A stretch of DNA of 64,000 nucleotides from Siphlonurus alternatus (Eukaryota > Arthropoda > Insecta > Ephemeroptera > Siphlonuridae): positions 11,443,628 through 11,507,627 of the forward strand of contig OX463783.1 of NCBI GenBank assembly GCA_949825025.1, given 5' to 3'. The notes under the pieces were generated by a model. It saw only the letters and a program-made list of their open reading frames with translations, ran no database searches and was not told the DNA's origin. Made by a program: the position numbers and the translations under genes. Of the stretch, positions 26,271 through 37,945 are shown piece after piece; position 1 is the stretch's first letter, and every line of letters begins with the position of its first letter.

Positions 26271-26335
<65 letters not shown>
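26271..26335 (+). repeat. (TC)n microsatellite
   Basis: About 65 uninterrupted bases. Confidence 0.98.
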
Positions 26336-26338
<3 letters not shown>

Positions 26339-27504
26339 AAATTCACTCACTACAACATGTTATTGCAAAAACTGTTTTGGACCCTATAAGATGAAACGAT
26401 GAAAAAAAAAACAGGAAATTATATTCACTGAGGTCAAAATATTAATTCAAAACAAACTTAACGATTAATCTCAGTTACTTCGGAATCAAAGAATATTTCC
26501 CTGCAAACGAATCGAATGAAATAAATTTTAAAAAATCGAGAATGTTCTAAAACTTAATTGCTTATGGTTTGAGCAAATTCAGTGTTGCAGTTTTCTTACA
26601 ACAGCTCCATTTCAGGTTTTCGTCCATAAGGCCAATGTTAAACTTCTACCTCAGTTTTCACAAAACTGATAAGACAGATTCGCTTCAAAATTTGTATACC
26701 ACCTATTGATGGTGAGTTCGAAGTCCCCTGCAAGTCTTGTTACATTCAGGCGGTACGATTGCGAGATATCAACCTACTGAGATTCATCCTTAACTAACAT
26801 TTGGTACAATGTAATCTAATTTTCTAAAGCATTAATTTCAACTTAATTTTATGTTATTTGATAACTGTTTTAATAGATCACGTGCTATGATATTATTTAA
26901 TATGAATATAATTAATTTCAAGTGTTATTTATGTTGAATATTTAGAACTTGTAAAAATTATTAAACAATTACCAAGAAATTTAATTATTTGATAGGTCTA
27001 AAACAATTAAGTATATATTTCATATTTGAAATACTAATAAATCTAACGATGAATGTATTTGTAATCCAATATTCATAACATAGTTGAAAACTTTGATTTA
27101 TAATTATTATTAGTTCTTCGAATCCTAATTATTATTATTGATGTAATTCACAAGACCTTCAAAGAACATCTACCCACATTGCGTAATAATACAATATTGA
27201 GACCTCAAATTAGTGTAGGCACTTACCAACTTTACCAAACTAATAATACAATATATTATTCATCAAACATCATGTAATAAGAACGTATATTTCACTATAA
27301 TAATTGACAGTGGAATTTCATAAGATTAGTTCAAACATTTAATTTCTCCTTGATAATAATTATATTTTATCAAAGCCTATTTGGGGTAAAATTGAGTAAA
27401 ATTCGTGTACCAGCTATGATATACTTGCTCTTTTTGACGTGCTTTTGTGTACCTGTTTTTGAACATTGGTTGTATTTGGAACATGAAATTTTCTTTATTT
27501 CATA

Positions 27505-27822
27505 ATGGACAACCTGCATGAAATTTTTTTTATTGCAGAAATGAATTGAGGGTAGCAAATTATGCTACTCTGAATTTTTTTCAGATTTTTTTTTTAGACC
27601 CGGAACTATTTTTAAATAATTACTGAAAGTTCTATACATAAGTTAAGTTGGCACCCCTGAATCCTTAGTAAAAAGGATGAGGACTAGACGCCTATTGACG
27701 CCTCCAGGGGCATAGCCGCAGTTTCAATATAATTATTTAAAAAAATCTGAAAAAATTCCGAGTAGCATAATTTGGTGCCCTCTATTCATTTCTGCAATAA
27801 AAAATTCATGCAGGTTGTCCAT
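27505..27822. mobile_element. Family A MITE copy
   Basis: It runs from ATGGACAACCTGCATGAAAT to TTCATGCAGGTTGTCCAT, flanked by TA on both sides (27503-27504, 27823-27824). The core GACGCCTATTGACGCCTCCA then GGGGCATAGCCGCAG is present. The right arm lost the TAGTTCTGGG block. Confidence 0.9.
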
Positions 27823-27849
27823 TATTAAAGGATTAATTCTTAATTAGAT

Positions 27850-28115
27850 AAGGGATTTCAATTTATTATTGTCATTTTTTTTTAACCCTATAGCCTCAAA
27901 AACTAGGAAAATTCTGTGACGTTATAGTCATGCGTCTTTTTTTTATCCTTGTGTGTCAAATCTTTGCATTGCCATGACGTCACAGAATTTTGCAGCATAA
28001 TTTTAAGAAAAAAAAAGTGTAAAAAAATAAAAAATAAAAAAATGATAATACATATATAACTCTAGGTCCTGTATCTATAACTTTGCAATTAAAAAATTTC
28101 ATGCAGGTTGCCCAT
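27850..28115. mobile_element. Family U copy 2
   Basis: The core contains TGTGACGTTATAGTCATGCG and CATGACGTCACAGAATTTTG. The right end AATTTCATGCAGGTTGCCCA matches the family A terminus. The left end is not clear. It sits 28 bases after an A element that ends at 27822. Confidence 0.65.
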
Positions 28116-28644
28116 CGGACTAATAATTTGAATATAATAATATATGTAAAATGAATTAAAATTTTACCAAATGCTGTTAAAAGAAAATATATTATGGAGA
28201 GTAGAAATTATTTTAAATATTTAATTAACCATGAAACACAATCGTAAAATTTTACAACTTGAAATGAATTTTAATTCGAGGTAAGAGCTTTTTCAAGTGT
28301 TAAAATATTAATCGAATGTGTGAATTTGAATATTTTAAGCTACTTTCACACGAGAGAGAGAGAACACATATTATAGTTTTATTTTATAGGCCGCGCCGCA
28401 TATGTATAGTCAAATTGATTTTACTCTCCATCCTGGAAGTAGCTGAAAATATAAAGTTTTCCGTCCTCCATGGTCTTATTATTAATTAAATTTCTCTAAA
28501 AGACCAACCAATATTTCTTAATTCCTGGAAATTTTCAAAGTCAAAGTCAGAAATTTTAAATTTTCGCTTATACTTCCCGTGTGTGTATATAACTAAACTA
28601 CTTTCTGAAGTTCAGTAGAATCGATCGAGTACCGCAAATCCTGG

Positions 28645-28646
<2 letters not shown>

Positions 28647-28719
<73 letters not shown>
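28647..28719 (+). repeat. (CT)n microsatellite
   Basis: About 73 uninterrupted bases. Confidence 0.98.
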
Positions 28720-28722
<3 letters not shown>

Positions 28723-29680
28723 CTGTCTCTCTGCAGTTCCACCTCTGGTATTATTACAAAACATTATTTTTTTAATAATGGTAATGACATGGATCGTTTT
28801 ATTTATTTTCAAACGTGATATCTATTTTCTTTTTATAAAAATTCGAGCTTCTTTGATTTTTTTTTATCTGCGTTTGACAGAAATATAAATTGATGTTTGG
28901 TTAATAAAAATAATTGCCATTACTGTAAGAGGTAGGAAATCATTAGGAATGTTTTAATTTATTTTCTGTTAGTGAAATTTGTAATAATATATTTTATTAT
29001 AAAAATTGAACTTGCTAATTGCTAATTGTTATATAATTATGTGTGTATTTTTGCTGAATACTTAACTTTTGAAGTTTAATATAAAATTGGGCATTTCATA
29101 TTTTCTTTTATCAATGAAATTATTAAAATTAATTTATCATAAAGGTCAAAATCGTATCAAATACAACTTATTGAACAACCGTAATTGATAAAAAAAAATC
29201 CGTCTATAACACATTGTAACGAACTTTTTATATCTATGCGATACTAGTTTTTGTGTTTTGTGATATTAAAAATAATTAATTTATGAAATTTCTAAACAAT
29301 AGCTTTTCATATTTTTTTACTTACATTGAAATATATGAAAATTGTATACTATGTATACAAAAATAAGAATAAAAGAAAAGTTAGCTTAATAAAAATGTGA
29401 AAACTTTAGGAAAAGTTTTGTGAATAGAAATGTTTTTGCTTTTCAAATTGAGCAACAATGACAATAACAATGAAAACTTTTTCTCTCAAGCTCACATGAG
29501 AATAATAGTTGTTACAGAAAATAGCCCAGGGTTGAATAGACAAGGTATATATAGAGACGGGGGTTGTTACAGTAATTGTAAGTATGGACAACTAGGCACA
29601 ACATAACGTTCTCATAGAAACTCGATTCAATTAATTATCGAGAAGCGCGCGAAATTTAAAATTCGGAAATCGTGAGTGAG

Positions 29681-30272
29681 CACAGACCCTAAAAAGACCT
29701 CCGTGTCATATGGTCAGGAATTTGAACAACCTGGGCTGAGCTTCGCTGCTTCTGAGAGTGGCGGCGCCACTGAATCGCAGCGGCACGGCACGGTTCTTGC
29801 TGGCTGCGCTGATTCTTTCCCTTAGCCAAGAAGGATGAGATGAAAAAACGTGCGATCTGGACAGAACCGGCAACACTGTAAGCATTCCGGTTTTTTCTGA
29901 TTAAAATGTCCCCCTTCCGAATTTTGCTTTCCGGTTTCTTCTGATTAAAAAGTAAATTATGTCCCCCCTCCCGATTTTCGCTTTCCGGTTTCTTCTGATT
30001 AAAAGCCCCCCTTACGTTTCGCTTTCCGGTTTCTTCTGATCAAAATCTTCTATCTAGGGGTCATATAAACTTGGCAACGTTTTCACGTTTTTTCACTCTC
30101 ATTATTCTGGGCTGTAAGTCAGATTAGGCTGCGCTGGCAAGGCTGCGCTGGCAATTTCAGCCAGCAAGAACCGTGCTGTGCCGAACATTTAGCAGCGCCG
30201 CCACTCTCAGAAACAGCGAAACTCTGATCAAATCCCTGGCCATAAGACATGGAGGTCTCTGTAAGGTCTCTG
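29681..30272. mobile_element. Element N: GC-rich Mutator/hAT-like element with 9-base target duplication
   Basis: Long imperfect inverted ends, well over 100 bases, carry CACAGACCCT / CAGAGACCTT tips, AGACCTCCGTGTCATATGG, TTCTGAGAGTGGCGGCGC and GCACGGTTCTTGCTGGCTG. A perfect direct repeat GTGAGTGAG flanks it (29672-29680, 30273-30281). The interior (29885-30052) has four tandem variants of TTTCCGGTTTCTTCTGATT. The 9-base duplication and long ends fit Mutator-like elements; an 8-base hAT duplication plus a chance match is possible. No transposase ORF. Confidence 0.85.
29885..30052 (+). repeat. Tandem TTTCCGGTTTCTTCTGATT units inside N
   Basis: Four head-to-tail units of about 40-54 bases each start (A/C)TTTCCGGTTTCTTCTGATT or close to it and continue AAAA(T/G)...CCCCC(C/T)T...CGATTTTCG. 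Length differs through insertions such as AAGTAAATTATG. They fill the loop between the arms of N. Confidence 0.8.
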
Positions 30273-30574
30273 GTGAGTGAGAAGAAGATGTCAAAGAAAG
30301 TACTATCAGAATAAAAAATGTGTGCTCCTATTTTTATGGTACTTCAGGGAAAAACTTTCATAAATTCGACAGTAGTTCGTAAATGAAAAATTTTATTCTT
30401 GCTGATAAAAATGCAGGAACAACCTCTAAAAAATTAATTTTGTAATAACAATCATGGATTTGAGTCATGTGTTATTATTATTTTAACTCTTAAAATTGTG
30501 TTAAAAATTATGTAAAATCATAATCTTGCGTGCAAATATTTAATTAACAGAAAAGCATACGCTTAGAAACGTGT

Positions 30575-30660
30575 TACATGAATATGACATCACAGCGTTT
30601 TTCCCTCGGTTTTGAGGGTGGTACAAGTTCAAAAAAAAAAAAAAAAAAAAAAAGTTTGGA
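30575..30660. mobile_element. Family U core fragment
   Basis: ATGACATCACAGCGTTTTTC, then GGTTTTGAGGGTGGTACAAG and a 23-base A run, correspond to the right half of the U core (compare 61417-61455). Ends are missing. Confidence 0.5.
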
Positions 30661-30828
30661 GATACGCAATTCGAGTTCCTCTAAAGAAATTAATAATAAA
30701 AATAACCTGTTTCTATAAATTAACCTATTTCAAAATTAAAATTTTTCTATAAAAAATTAAAAATGAGAAAAAAATGATAAAATAAATGTCATATATATTT
30801 ATATATATGTTCTATTTACAACGCTAAT

Positions 30829-31000
30829 TTGAGCATGGTCCATAATTGTTTTGGTATTGGAACGGAAAAGCTCTTAACCAATCAGAAAATTCTAAATTTC
30901 CGTTTACTAGAATTTTCCAAATGAATTAGAAATTTCGAAAATTCTGATTGGTCGAGAGCTCACCGTTATTGATTACAAAACAGTTCTGGACAATGCTTAT
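30829..31000. mobile_element. Hairpin MITE M
   Basis: The left arm GAGCATGGTCCATAATTGTT then AAAGCTCTTAACCAATCAGA is mirrored by TCTGATTGGTCGAGAGCTCA then AAACAGTTCTGGACAATGCT. Single copy in the window. It contains two inverted CCAATCAG (CCAAT-box-like) motifs. Confidence 0.75.
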
Positions 31001-32129
31001 TAGGATTGTAAAATCAGACAGACTGTATCACTGACATCAATACCCTCATTGTCTGAACAGACAGATTCAATTACAGACCTGGCAACGAGCACTAGGTGAA
31101 ACATCCAGGCAATTTGCAGTGACGAGTTTCATTGGCTCATCTACTGGGAATTTCACTTAACAATTATTGCAATTACAATAGGTGTTGGTATTTTTTAAAA
31201 AAACATTAATTGAAAAATACAAGGGATTAATTACTGTGAAATTAATAGTAGAATTAAAATAAAAATAATATATCTATGGCTTTATTAGATAAATAGTTCT
31301 CACCAGCCATGGTTAGCTCTAACTTAGCTCTAATAAACCTGGTTATTTTCTTTGCTCTATTTAACTCTTTTGTGAAACACGCTCAAATTTATAGCTTTTT
31401 TTATATTAGGAGAAACTCGATATTTACGCACTTTTTTGTGCGCATTTTATTAAATACGTGTGAAAATTCCTGTAATGGATATCTTTACCATAAGTTGGTA
31501 TCTTTCTTAGCTAATAGTTGCTCATTATTTCCATAATACGTGAGCTATGTAAAGTCTTTAAGCCCAAAAATACTTCAAAATGTAAATTAACCTGTTAAAA
31601 ATATATCATGAAACAAAATACACGTTTTTAATTTGCAATATATACGAAACAAATATTATCATACATTGTTTTACCAAGTAACATTGAATTTCAATAACTT
31701 TTAAAATAAAATATATTTTTTTTTGTAATTTAAAAAAAATAATAATTAATTAAAAAATACATTACCCTTTCTCCACTTTCTCTCCGGTTGATTTCATTCT
31801 GCAACACAAGAAATAATTTATTCAAATATTAATTAAAATGAACATTTCCATATTTATTATATTGGAAAATATAAATTATAACATTGAATATTGACATATC
31901 TATGAACATATTTCATTGTTATTCAATTAACCATATGGAATTACCTTGTACAATTATATCTATATATCATGCATTTCTAATTTTGTATAATGTACTATCC
32001 TAATGGATTATATCATGAATATGAATGATCAAAACCACATTTCTTAATTCAAGGCTACGAGCACTTAACATTGTTATGTTTAATTAAATATCTCAATTAC
32101 GTTTTACCACAGGGAAAAAAAAAACGTTA

Positions 32130-32730
32130 ATGGAGTACCAACCTACAATTTTTTATATTACAGAAATGGATAGAGCGTATAAAGGTTTGATGCTACGTTT
32201 TTTTTTTTTTTTTCATATTTCTTAGTCCAGGAACTTTTTTTTTTTTAAATCCAAGTCCATTTTATGACGTTGGTACTCGACTGCTGCAATAGAAAGGGGC
32301 GTGGCCGTTAAAACTGATCTTTTATTTTTTTTAAGGTAAAGATAATACTGATATGCTGGCCCAATGCTAAAAAATCCCATTCATTATAAAAATTATGAAA
32401 AAAATTGAAAATGTTCTTCTCTACATCCCCTATCAGTAAGTAAAATATCAGGTTTACAAAAACGAGCTAGTTTTCGAGTTATTAATTTTTAAAGTTGACT
32501 AATTTAAAATGGAAGTTCCATTTCTCCATGTTAAATTAGAGAACTTTAAAAATGAATAACTCGAAAACTAGCTCGTTTTTGTATACCTGATATTTTACCT
32601 ACTGATAGGGGATGTAGAGGAGAACATTTTAAATTTTTTACATAATTTTTATGAATGGGATTTTTTTAGCATTGGGCCAGCTGATCCGTATTATCTCTAC
32701 CTTGTCTTGAAAATAAGGTAGGTACTCAAT
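32130..32730. mobile_element. Family B MITE copy 2, split by a C element
   Basis: The left end ATGGAGTACCAACCT and right end AGGTAGGTACTCAAT are inverted and flanked by TA (32128-32129, 32731-32732). The B left half (TTACAGAAATGGATAGAGCG) runs to about 32330, where a complete family C hairpin (32335-32701) is inserted. Most of the B right half is missing, so a deletion went with or followed that insertion. Confidence 0.75.
32335..32701. mobile_element. Family C hairpin element copy 2
   Basis: It has GGTAAAGATAATACTGATAT at the left and the complement of GGTAGAGATAATACGGATCA at the right. TTAA precedes it and TTGT follows. The apex carries ATGGAAGTTCCATTTCTCCA. It lies inside the family B element 32130-32730. 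Confidence 0.87.
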
Positions 32731-32937
32731 TAACTATTTCATTGTCATTATTTTATATTTTTGTATATTTATATTATTAATTATAATATGCTTTATTTAT
32801 TTTATTTTTATGTATTCTATTACTATGTTTTAAATACTATTACATTTAAGGTGAAAGATAGTGATTTAAAATTTATGCTTTACTGTATATATTTTAAATA
32901 TCAGCTTAAACCTATATAGATACTGTTCTCTTTTTTT

Positions 32938-33005
32938 AAGTGATCACCCATCCAACTACAAACCACGCTTCATTATGCTTGACTTTGTTGACCTAACGGT
33001 ATACT
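32938..33005 (-). mobile_element. 5S-rRNA-like SINE head fragment
   Basis: On the minus strand AAAGTCAAGCATAATGAAGC then GTGGTTTGTAGTTGGATGGG and TGATCAC align with the 5S rRNA internal control region and 3' part. The rest of the element is not recognisable. Confidence 0.7.
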
Positions 33006-33009
33006 ACGT

Positions 33010-34265
33010 ACTACCTCCTACTAATGCTACAAATTGTTTCTAATGCATCGTACTTCAAAGATCCTGAATGACACATTTTTAAAACACAGACAGTTTAATA
33101 TCTTTGACAAATAACTCAAAGGTCTACAATTTTCTGCTTTTTATTCGATCAACAGAAGTCACTGAACTGATTGATTAGTTTAAAGCAAAATTGTATGAAC
33201 ATTTTACTTGAGCTTTGTCTCTGTTGATTCGATTTGCTAAATATTTCAACTGTAAAGTCTTTCCTTTTTTATAAAAGAAATGTTATGTCACTTAAATTTT
33301 AAACAAAAAAATCATATTTAAATTTTTTTTTCTTTTGAATCCAGACAAAGTCTTATAATAATTACACTACTTTTTTATGTTTAAAAATATTATAAAATTA
33401 AACTTCTATTTTAATTTTAATTTACAGCATAACATTATCATCAATGATACACCATACTCTTTATTACCATTAATTAAAATTTATCTAATACTGTATAAAA
33501 TTATTATATATTTTCTTTTTTTTTAACGCACAGAAGTTTTGTCACATTTTGATAAAAACATTGTAGTAACAGTAGAAAAATGTTAAATAAAATAATTAAA
33601 TAATAATTAAAATAAGAATTATAAGGTATATAAAACTAGGCCCACAAAAATAATTTCTAGACTATTAAAATCTGAAGTGATCTGTATGTACTATGACGTT
33701 AAAAGCATAGAAAAAAATAATTTCATTAAACACGTAAAGAATTATAATTTTGAACTGTTAGAATAATTTTCAGAATTTGTTATGAATATATTTAAATAAT
33801 TGTATTATAATTCCATTTTGTATGTCATCAATTTAAGCTAAACTGCTGAACAAACAGAAACCATTGTTGCAATTTTGATGCAGGATGACCTAATATGTAA
33901 ATCATAATGATGTGTCATGCATTGTTCATGAGGTTAAACTCAATTGAGTGTGAAGTTCCTCGTCAGTGAAACGTTATTAATAGTTTAATTTATCACCAAT
34001 TAAAAATTTAATCGAAATCTCTCGCAATGCAAATTCTAACAGTTTAGAATAACTTATCTATTCATCAAATTAAAATTGATTTAATTTGTTCGTAAAATTA
34101 GTATTTTCATTCTATATAATTAATTATTGTCCTATTTGCCAGTACTGGTGCTACTGCATCTGTAAGAGACATTTAGAGATGCAGTTTTGTAAATTTGTGA
34201 GAGGTAAGTACAGGCTTAACGCAACCACAAAAAAAAATATTTTATTCTATTAAATTCTCTGGTTT
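33010..34265. other. AT-rich DNA, no gene seen
   Basis: No repeat family or frame recognised between the 5S-like fragment and element E. Confidence 0.6.
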
Positions 34266-34488
34266 AAGGCGGATTCAGATGGCGATAACATCGATGCGAC
34301 GCGATTTTGTCACACAAGCTGTGAAATCCAATGCGGCGAGCGAATTCGCCAGGTTGCGGCATCGAAATCGCGTTAATTGCGATGCTCTTTTTTTTAATCG
34401 CTAAATATGGCCGCCAATGGATGTCACAGCAAGTGCGCATTATTCGCATTGAGTCGCATGTTATAAATTGCCATGTGAATCCGCCTTA
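34266..34488. mobile_element. GC-richer MITE family E copy 1
   Basis: The ends AAGGCGGATTCAGATGGCGA and the complement of AAGGCGGATTCACATGGCAA sit at TTAA or TA on both sides. The interior is rich in CG dinucleotides (GATGCGACGCGATTTTGTCA, GGCGAGCGAATTCGCC, ATGGCCGCCAATGGATGT). A 61-codon minus-strand frame within it is a by-product. Copy 2 is in the opposite orientation. Confidence 0.85.
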
Positions 34489-35310
34489 ACTTTTCAACAT
34501 TTTTTTTTTTTCTTTTTGTCACGTTTATTTTATAATGCATGTTGAAATTTAGAAACAAATGTTATTTGTCCTGCATGTTGAATGAAATTAATTTGTTATA
34601 TTACATTATTCACAAATTAAATGCATTTTAAAATATTCAAACAATAATAAAAAAAAGCAAATTAATTAGTTCTCTATTTATAATATTTGAAAAATATAAT
34701 TAAATTTTAATCATTTGAATGATTATTGCAAACCAGTCATTTTACTGTATAGGATTATAGTATGATCCTGAAATATGGAAGCTAATATTATATGTATTTT
34801 TTTTTTCAATTATGATGATAATATTCCTATTTATAATTAAAAAAACATTATTTTTAATGAGCATTTATAAGCTAAAAAATTAATTTAGAATCTATATATT
34901 TATGAAATTATAAAAGAATAATCCTATCAAAGTGAGTTTTATAATTATCGGTATAAATGAATAAAAAAATTATATTCAATACAAATATTAATCCTATATT
35001 TCAATTGGTCAATTTTTATTATGTCAAACAAGATTTTAATTACTTTTTTTATTGAAATAAATTAATATTTTTTTAATTTTCCAATCATAGTTTTCAAACA
35101 ATATAATATTAATATTATAAATAATTAAATGTAAACCTCAAGGGAGGGGGGGGGGAGTGGAAGGGTTGGAAAATTTTCCCATACCAATTTGCCATATATA
35201 CAATATATAAAGTCTTCAATATATAAATATTTAATTTTTATATATTATTCTATTATTATGGAGACCAGAAAATTAAAACTGAAATTTATTGTTGTCAATG
35301 TGCGTTGCTT

Positions 35311-35426
<116 letters not shown>

Positions 35427-35530
35427 ATATAATGAATACAATAGGTATATCATATATTCATATATACCGTAACTATACACACTAAAATATTAGATGCTAT
35501 AGAATGGGTACTTTATGCCATGCAGATAGC

Positions 35531-35698
35531 GTCCCTCGTTCGTAATAATAAGCTATCTACCTACCAAAATTCATGCAATAATGAGCTATCTGCATGCTTT
35601 TCCTTTAAACTTGTAATGCACTATAATCTGATACAGCAGATAGCTCATTATTCCATGAATTTTAGTTGACAGATAGCTCATTATTCTGGACGAGAGAA
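35531..35698. mobile_element. Hairpin MITE family D copy 1
   Basis: The inverted ends TCCCTCGTTCGTAATAATAA (complement of the right end CATTCTCTCGTCCAGAATAA) are followed by GCTATCTAC. Each arm contains the motif AATAATGAGCTATCTG or a close variant twice, giving four copies in 168 bases, two per strand. Confidence 0.82.
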
Positions 35699-35815
35699 TG
35701 ATTTTTCTAAATGTGTACAAAAATTGTAGTTTAATTGACTTTTTTTTTTTTCAGTGCAAAATTTTTACTTAGAGAATAAGTCAATATTGGTCAAAAGTGC
35801 TGGAAATAAGAATAA

Positions 35816-36128
35816 ATGAAGAACATCAATTTTTTTATTGCAAAAATGGATTGAGGGTGCAAGTTATGCTACCCTGATTTTTTTCAGATTTTTTAGAGCC
35901 CTGGAAGTATTTTTAAAAAAATATTGAAAGTCCTTTTCGTGACGTCACGAGACGCCGCTTCTTAAGAAAAAGATAGGACTTGCCGCCTCATGACCTCACA
36001 AAAAGGACTTTTAATAATTTTTTAAAAATAGTTCCCTGGCTCTAAAAAATCTGAAAAAAATCAGGATAGCATAACTTTGCACCCTGTATCCATTTGTGCA
36101 ATAAAAAAAATTGAGGTCGATACTCTAT
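35816..36128. mobile_element. Family B MITE copy 3
   Basis: Long inverted arms: TATGCTACCCTGATTTTTTT with TTTTAGAGCCCTGGAAGTAT on the left, and ATAGTTCCCTGGCTCTAAAA with CAGGATAGCATAACTTTGCA on the right. The core is CGTGACGTCACGAGACGCCG ... GGACTTGCCGCCTCATGACC. The right end is TCGATACTCTAT followed by TA. Near-identical in layout to 50110-50430. Confidence 0.85.
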
Positions 36129-36159
36129 TATGTACCGAAATAAAGTACTGAATGCCAAT

Positions 36160-36205
36160 CATTACGTATATATACGTATTAAACACCGTCATGTAAAGTT
36201 AGTGA
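36160..36205. mobile_element. Element H remnant
   Basis: ATTAAACACCGTCATGTAAA then GTTAGTGA matches the right arm of H. CATTACGT at the left resembles the other tip (CACTACGT). The middle seems deleted. Confidence 0.65.
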
Positions 36206-36756
36206 TTGAACATATAATATTTTAGTATGTAGAGAAACTTAAGAAATGAAAAGAAAATAGAACAGACCTTTAAATTAATGACTTCAATAAATCCATTGAT
36301 AAAACTTCAAATAAGCAAACTGTACTGTCAGTACTAAATATTAATTACAGGTACTTGGAACACAAGCCACTGGTTGCAGAGGTTTTGATTGCCACAGTGA
36401 TTAATTACGATGTTTGCTGATTCACGGTTAACCTACATTTTATCAGACGTACCACCTTACCACCGTGGTAAATATGGGCTCTAATTATTAACCCTCGTTT
36501 GAATTTCATAATGATTGATGAATATTTAATATGCATATTCACGCGTATGAATAATAATGTTTACTTTAGATATATAGAGAATATATGGGAAATAGAGCTT
36601 TAGGGAAAATAGTTTTACAATATAGAGAAAAAAATTTAAACTCAATATAATAAGTCAAATCCTAAAAGACTAGAAGTTAAATACATAAGGGAAGATTATT
36701 TCTGTTTAACATTTTAATAATAATTAATGTTTGATACGATACTAAATTGTTTTATA

Positions 36757-36957
36757 AATCTTATTTCTTCCTAGCTTAAAGTAAGGATGAAATGGAGAGT
36801 ATTTTTTAACATTTCATTCTCAATAAAAGGAAATAATAGGTAATTTCGTATTTTTCTCTACTTTTTTCCTTTGAAATGGTGCAAAATAGGGGGGGGGGGG
36901 AAATATAAGGAGAAACATTAAAAGTGAAAAAAATATGAAATTTATTTCTACTCGGGC
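36757..36957 (+). mobile_element. Family L copy 3
   Basis: CTTATTTCTTCCTAGCTTAA, AGGATGAAATGGAGAG, AACATTTCATTCTCAATAAA and AAATGGTGCAAAATAGGG follow copy 1. A run of about 12 G residues (36888-36900) replaces the AAGAGG block. A 70-codon minus-strand frame here is incidental. Confidence 0.7.
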
Positions 36958-37299
36958 TATGTAGGTTAAATTTAAAGGTAAATTAATACTTCTCATCAAC
37001 ACAATATTGAAAATAATACCTGCATGCTGCAATCTGATACCTTAACAACTTACATATTGAATTCCTTATGTTGAACAAACTTTACATGAAGTTTCCACCT
37101 CTCTCAAGATACATACAACTCTCCAAGCAGACATTCCGGTGGCCTACATGCAACTTTGGTGAATTTATAAGCACCGTAAGTGCACAAACTTAACACATTA
37201 CACCTTTTATGTATATTTTAATGTACATTTATACGCAAAAAATACTAACCTACAAAATATTTTGAAATAAAATCATATATTGGATAGATACTGTGCGTA

Positions 37300-37435
37300 A
37301 CCAGGGGGGTCTTCAAATAACACCACTTAACTTAAACTTAGCCTAAGACAGTCTTAGCGCAACAATAAAGAATACGCTAAGACTGTCTTAATTTTAGGAT
37401 TGTTGTAATTTGTGTTATTTGAAGACCCCCCTGGT
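37300..37435. mobile_element. Hairpin element G
   Basis: The 20-plus base perfect ends ACCAGGGGGGTCTTCAAATA and their complement enclose a second perfect inverted pair, CTAAGACAGTCTTAGCG and CGCTAAGACTGTCTTA, around AATAAAGAATA. The element could fold end to end. Single copy. Confidence 0.78.
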
Positions 37436-37436
37436 T

Positions 37437-37500
37437 TCTCACTAATAACCATGGTTAGCGTAACCAAACTTAACAAAACTAACCACGGGTAGTGAGAAAC
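37437..37500. repeat. Short palindromic repeat T (TTTCTCACTAAxxACCATGG)
   Basis: TTCTCACTAATAACCATGGT is mirrored by CTAACCACGGGTAGTGAGAA. Similar half-motifs occur at 31297 (TCTCACCAGCCATGGTTAG), 42479 (GTTTCTTACTAACCATGGCT) and 21986 (CTCACTAACCACGGTTA), suggesting decayed copies of one element. Confidence 0.5.
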
Positions 37501-37584
37501 CTACGAATACATTTTTGGATAACTGTTTTACGTGCGAATCATGTTCTTTAAATTTATAAAGTCTAACATTTTCTGCACCCTTAA

Positions 37585-37941
37585 GGGTAAGGTAACACGC
37601 CTAATGTTAAAAAAAAAAAAAAAAAACGTGAAAGTTATGAAACAAATTTAAAATTTTCTACTCTACATCTCCTATAAGTAGCTAAAATATCAGGTATACA
37701 AATTCGAGCTACTTTTTGAGTTATGAATTTTTAAAGTTGACTAATTTAACATGAAAATTTCATTTTTCCATGTTAAAGTAGCCAACTTTAAAAATTCATA
37801 ACTCAAAAACTATATAGCTCCAATTTGTATACCTGATATTTTAGTCATTGACCTATAGGGGATGTAGAGGAGAACATTTTAATTTTTTTCATAATTTTCA
37901 TGTGTGGGATTTTTTTTAACATTGGGCATCTTACCTTATCC
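37585..37941. mobile_element. Family C hairpin element copy 3
   Basis: The ends GGGTAAGGTAACACGCC and the complement of GGATAAGGTAAGATGCC are flanked by TTAA on both sides (37581-37584, 37942-37945). The inner arms (TATCAGGTATACAAATTCGA, TTTTTGAGTTATGAATTTTT) define a subfamily with copy 4. Confidence 0.87.
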
Positions 37942-37945
37942 TTAA

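Noticed and set aside
26690..26780. GGTGAGTTCGAAGTCCCC as a tRNA or SINE B box
   Set aside because: No A box at proper spacing and no SINE body beside it.
34264..34449. 61-codon minus-strand ORF with balanced composition
   Set aside because: It lies inside MITE E, and the frame is not kept in copy 2 as far as can be judged.
35110..35160. G-run GGGAGGGGGGGG considered as a G-quadruplex
   Set aside because: A single homopolymer run without four separated G-tracts. Similar runs at 12558, 21386, 36888 and 56655 are treated as simple repeats.
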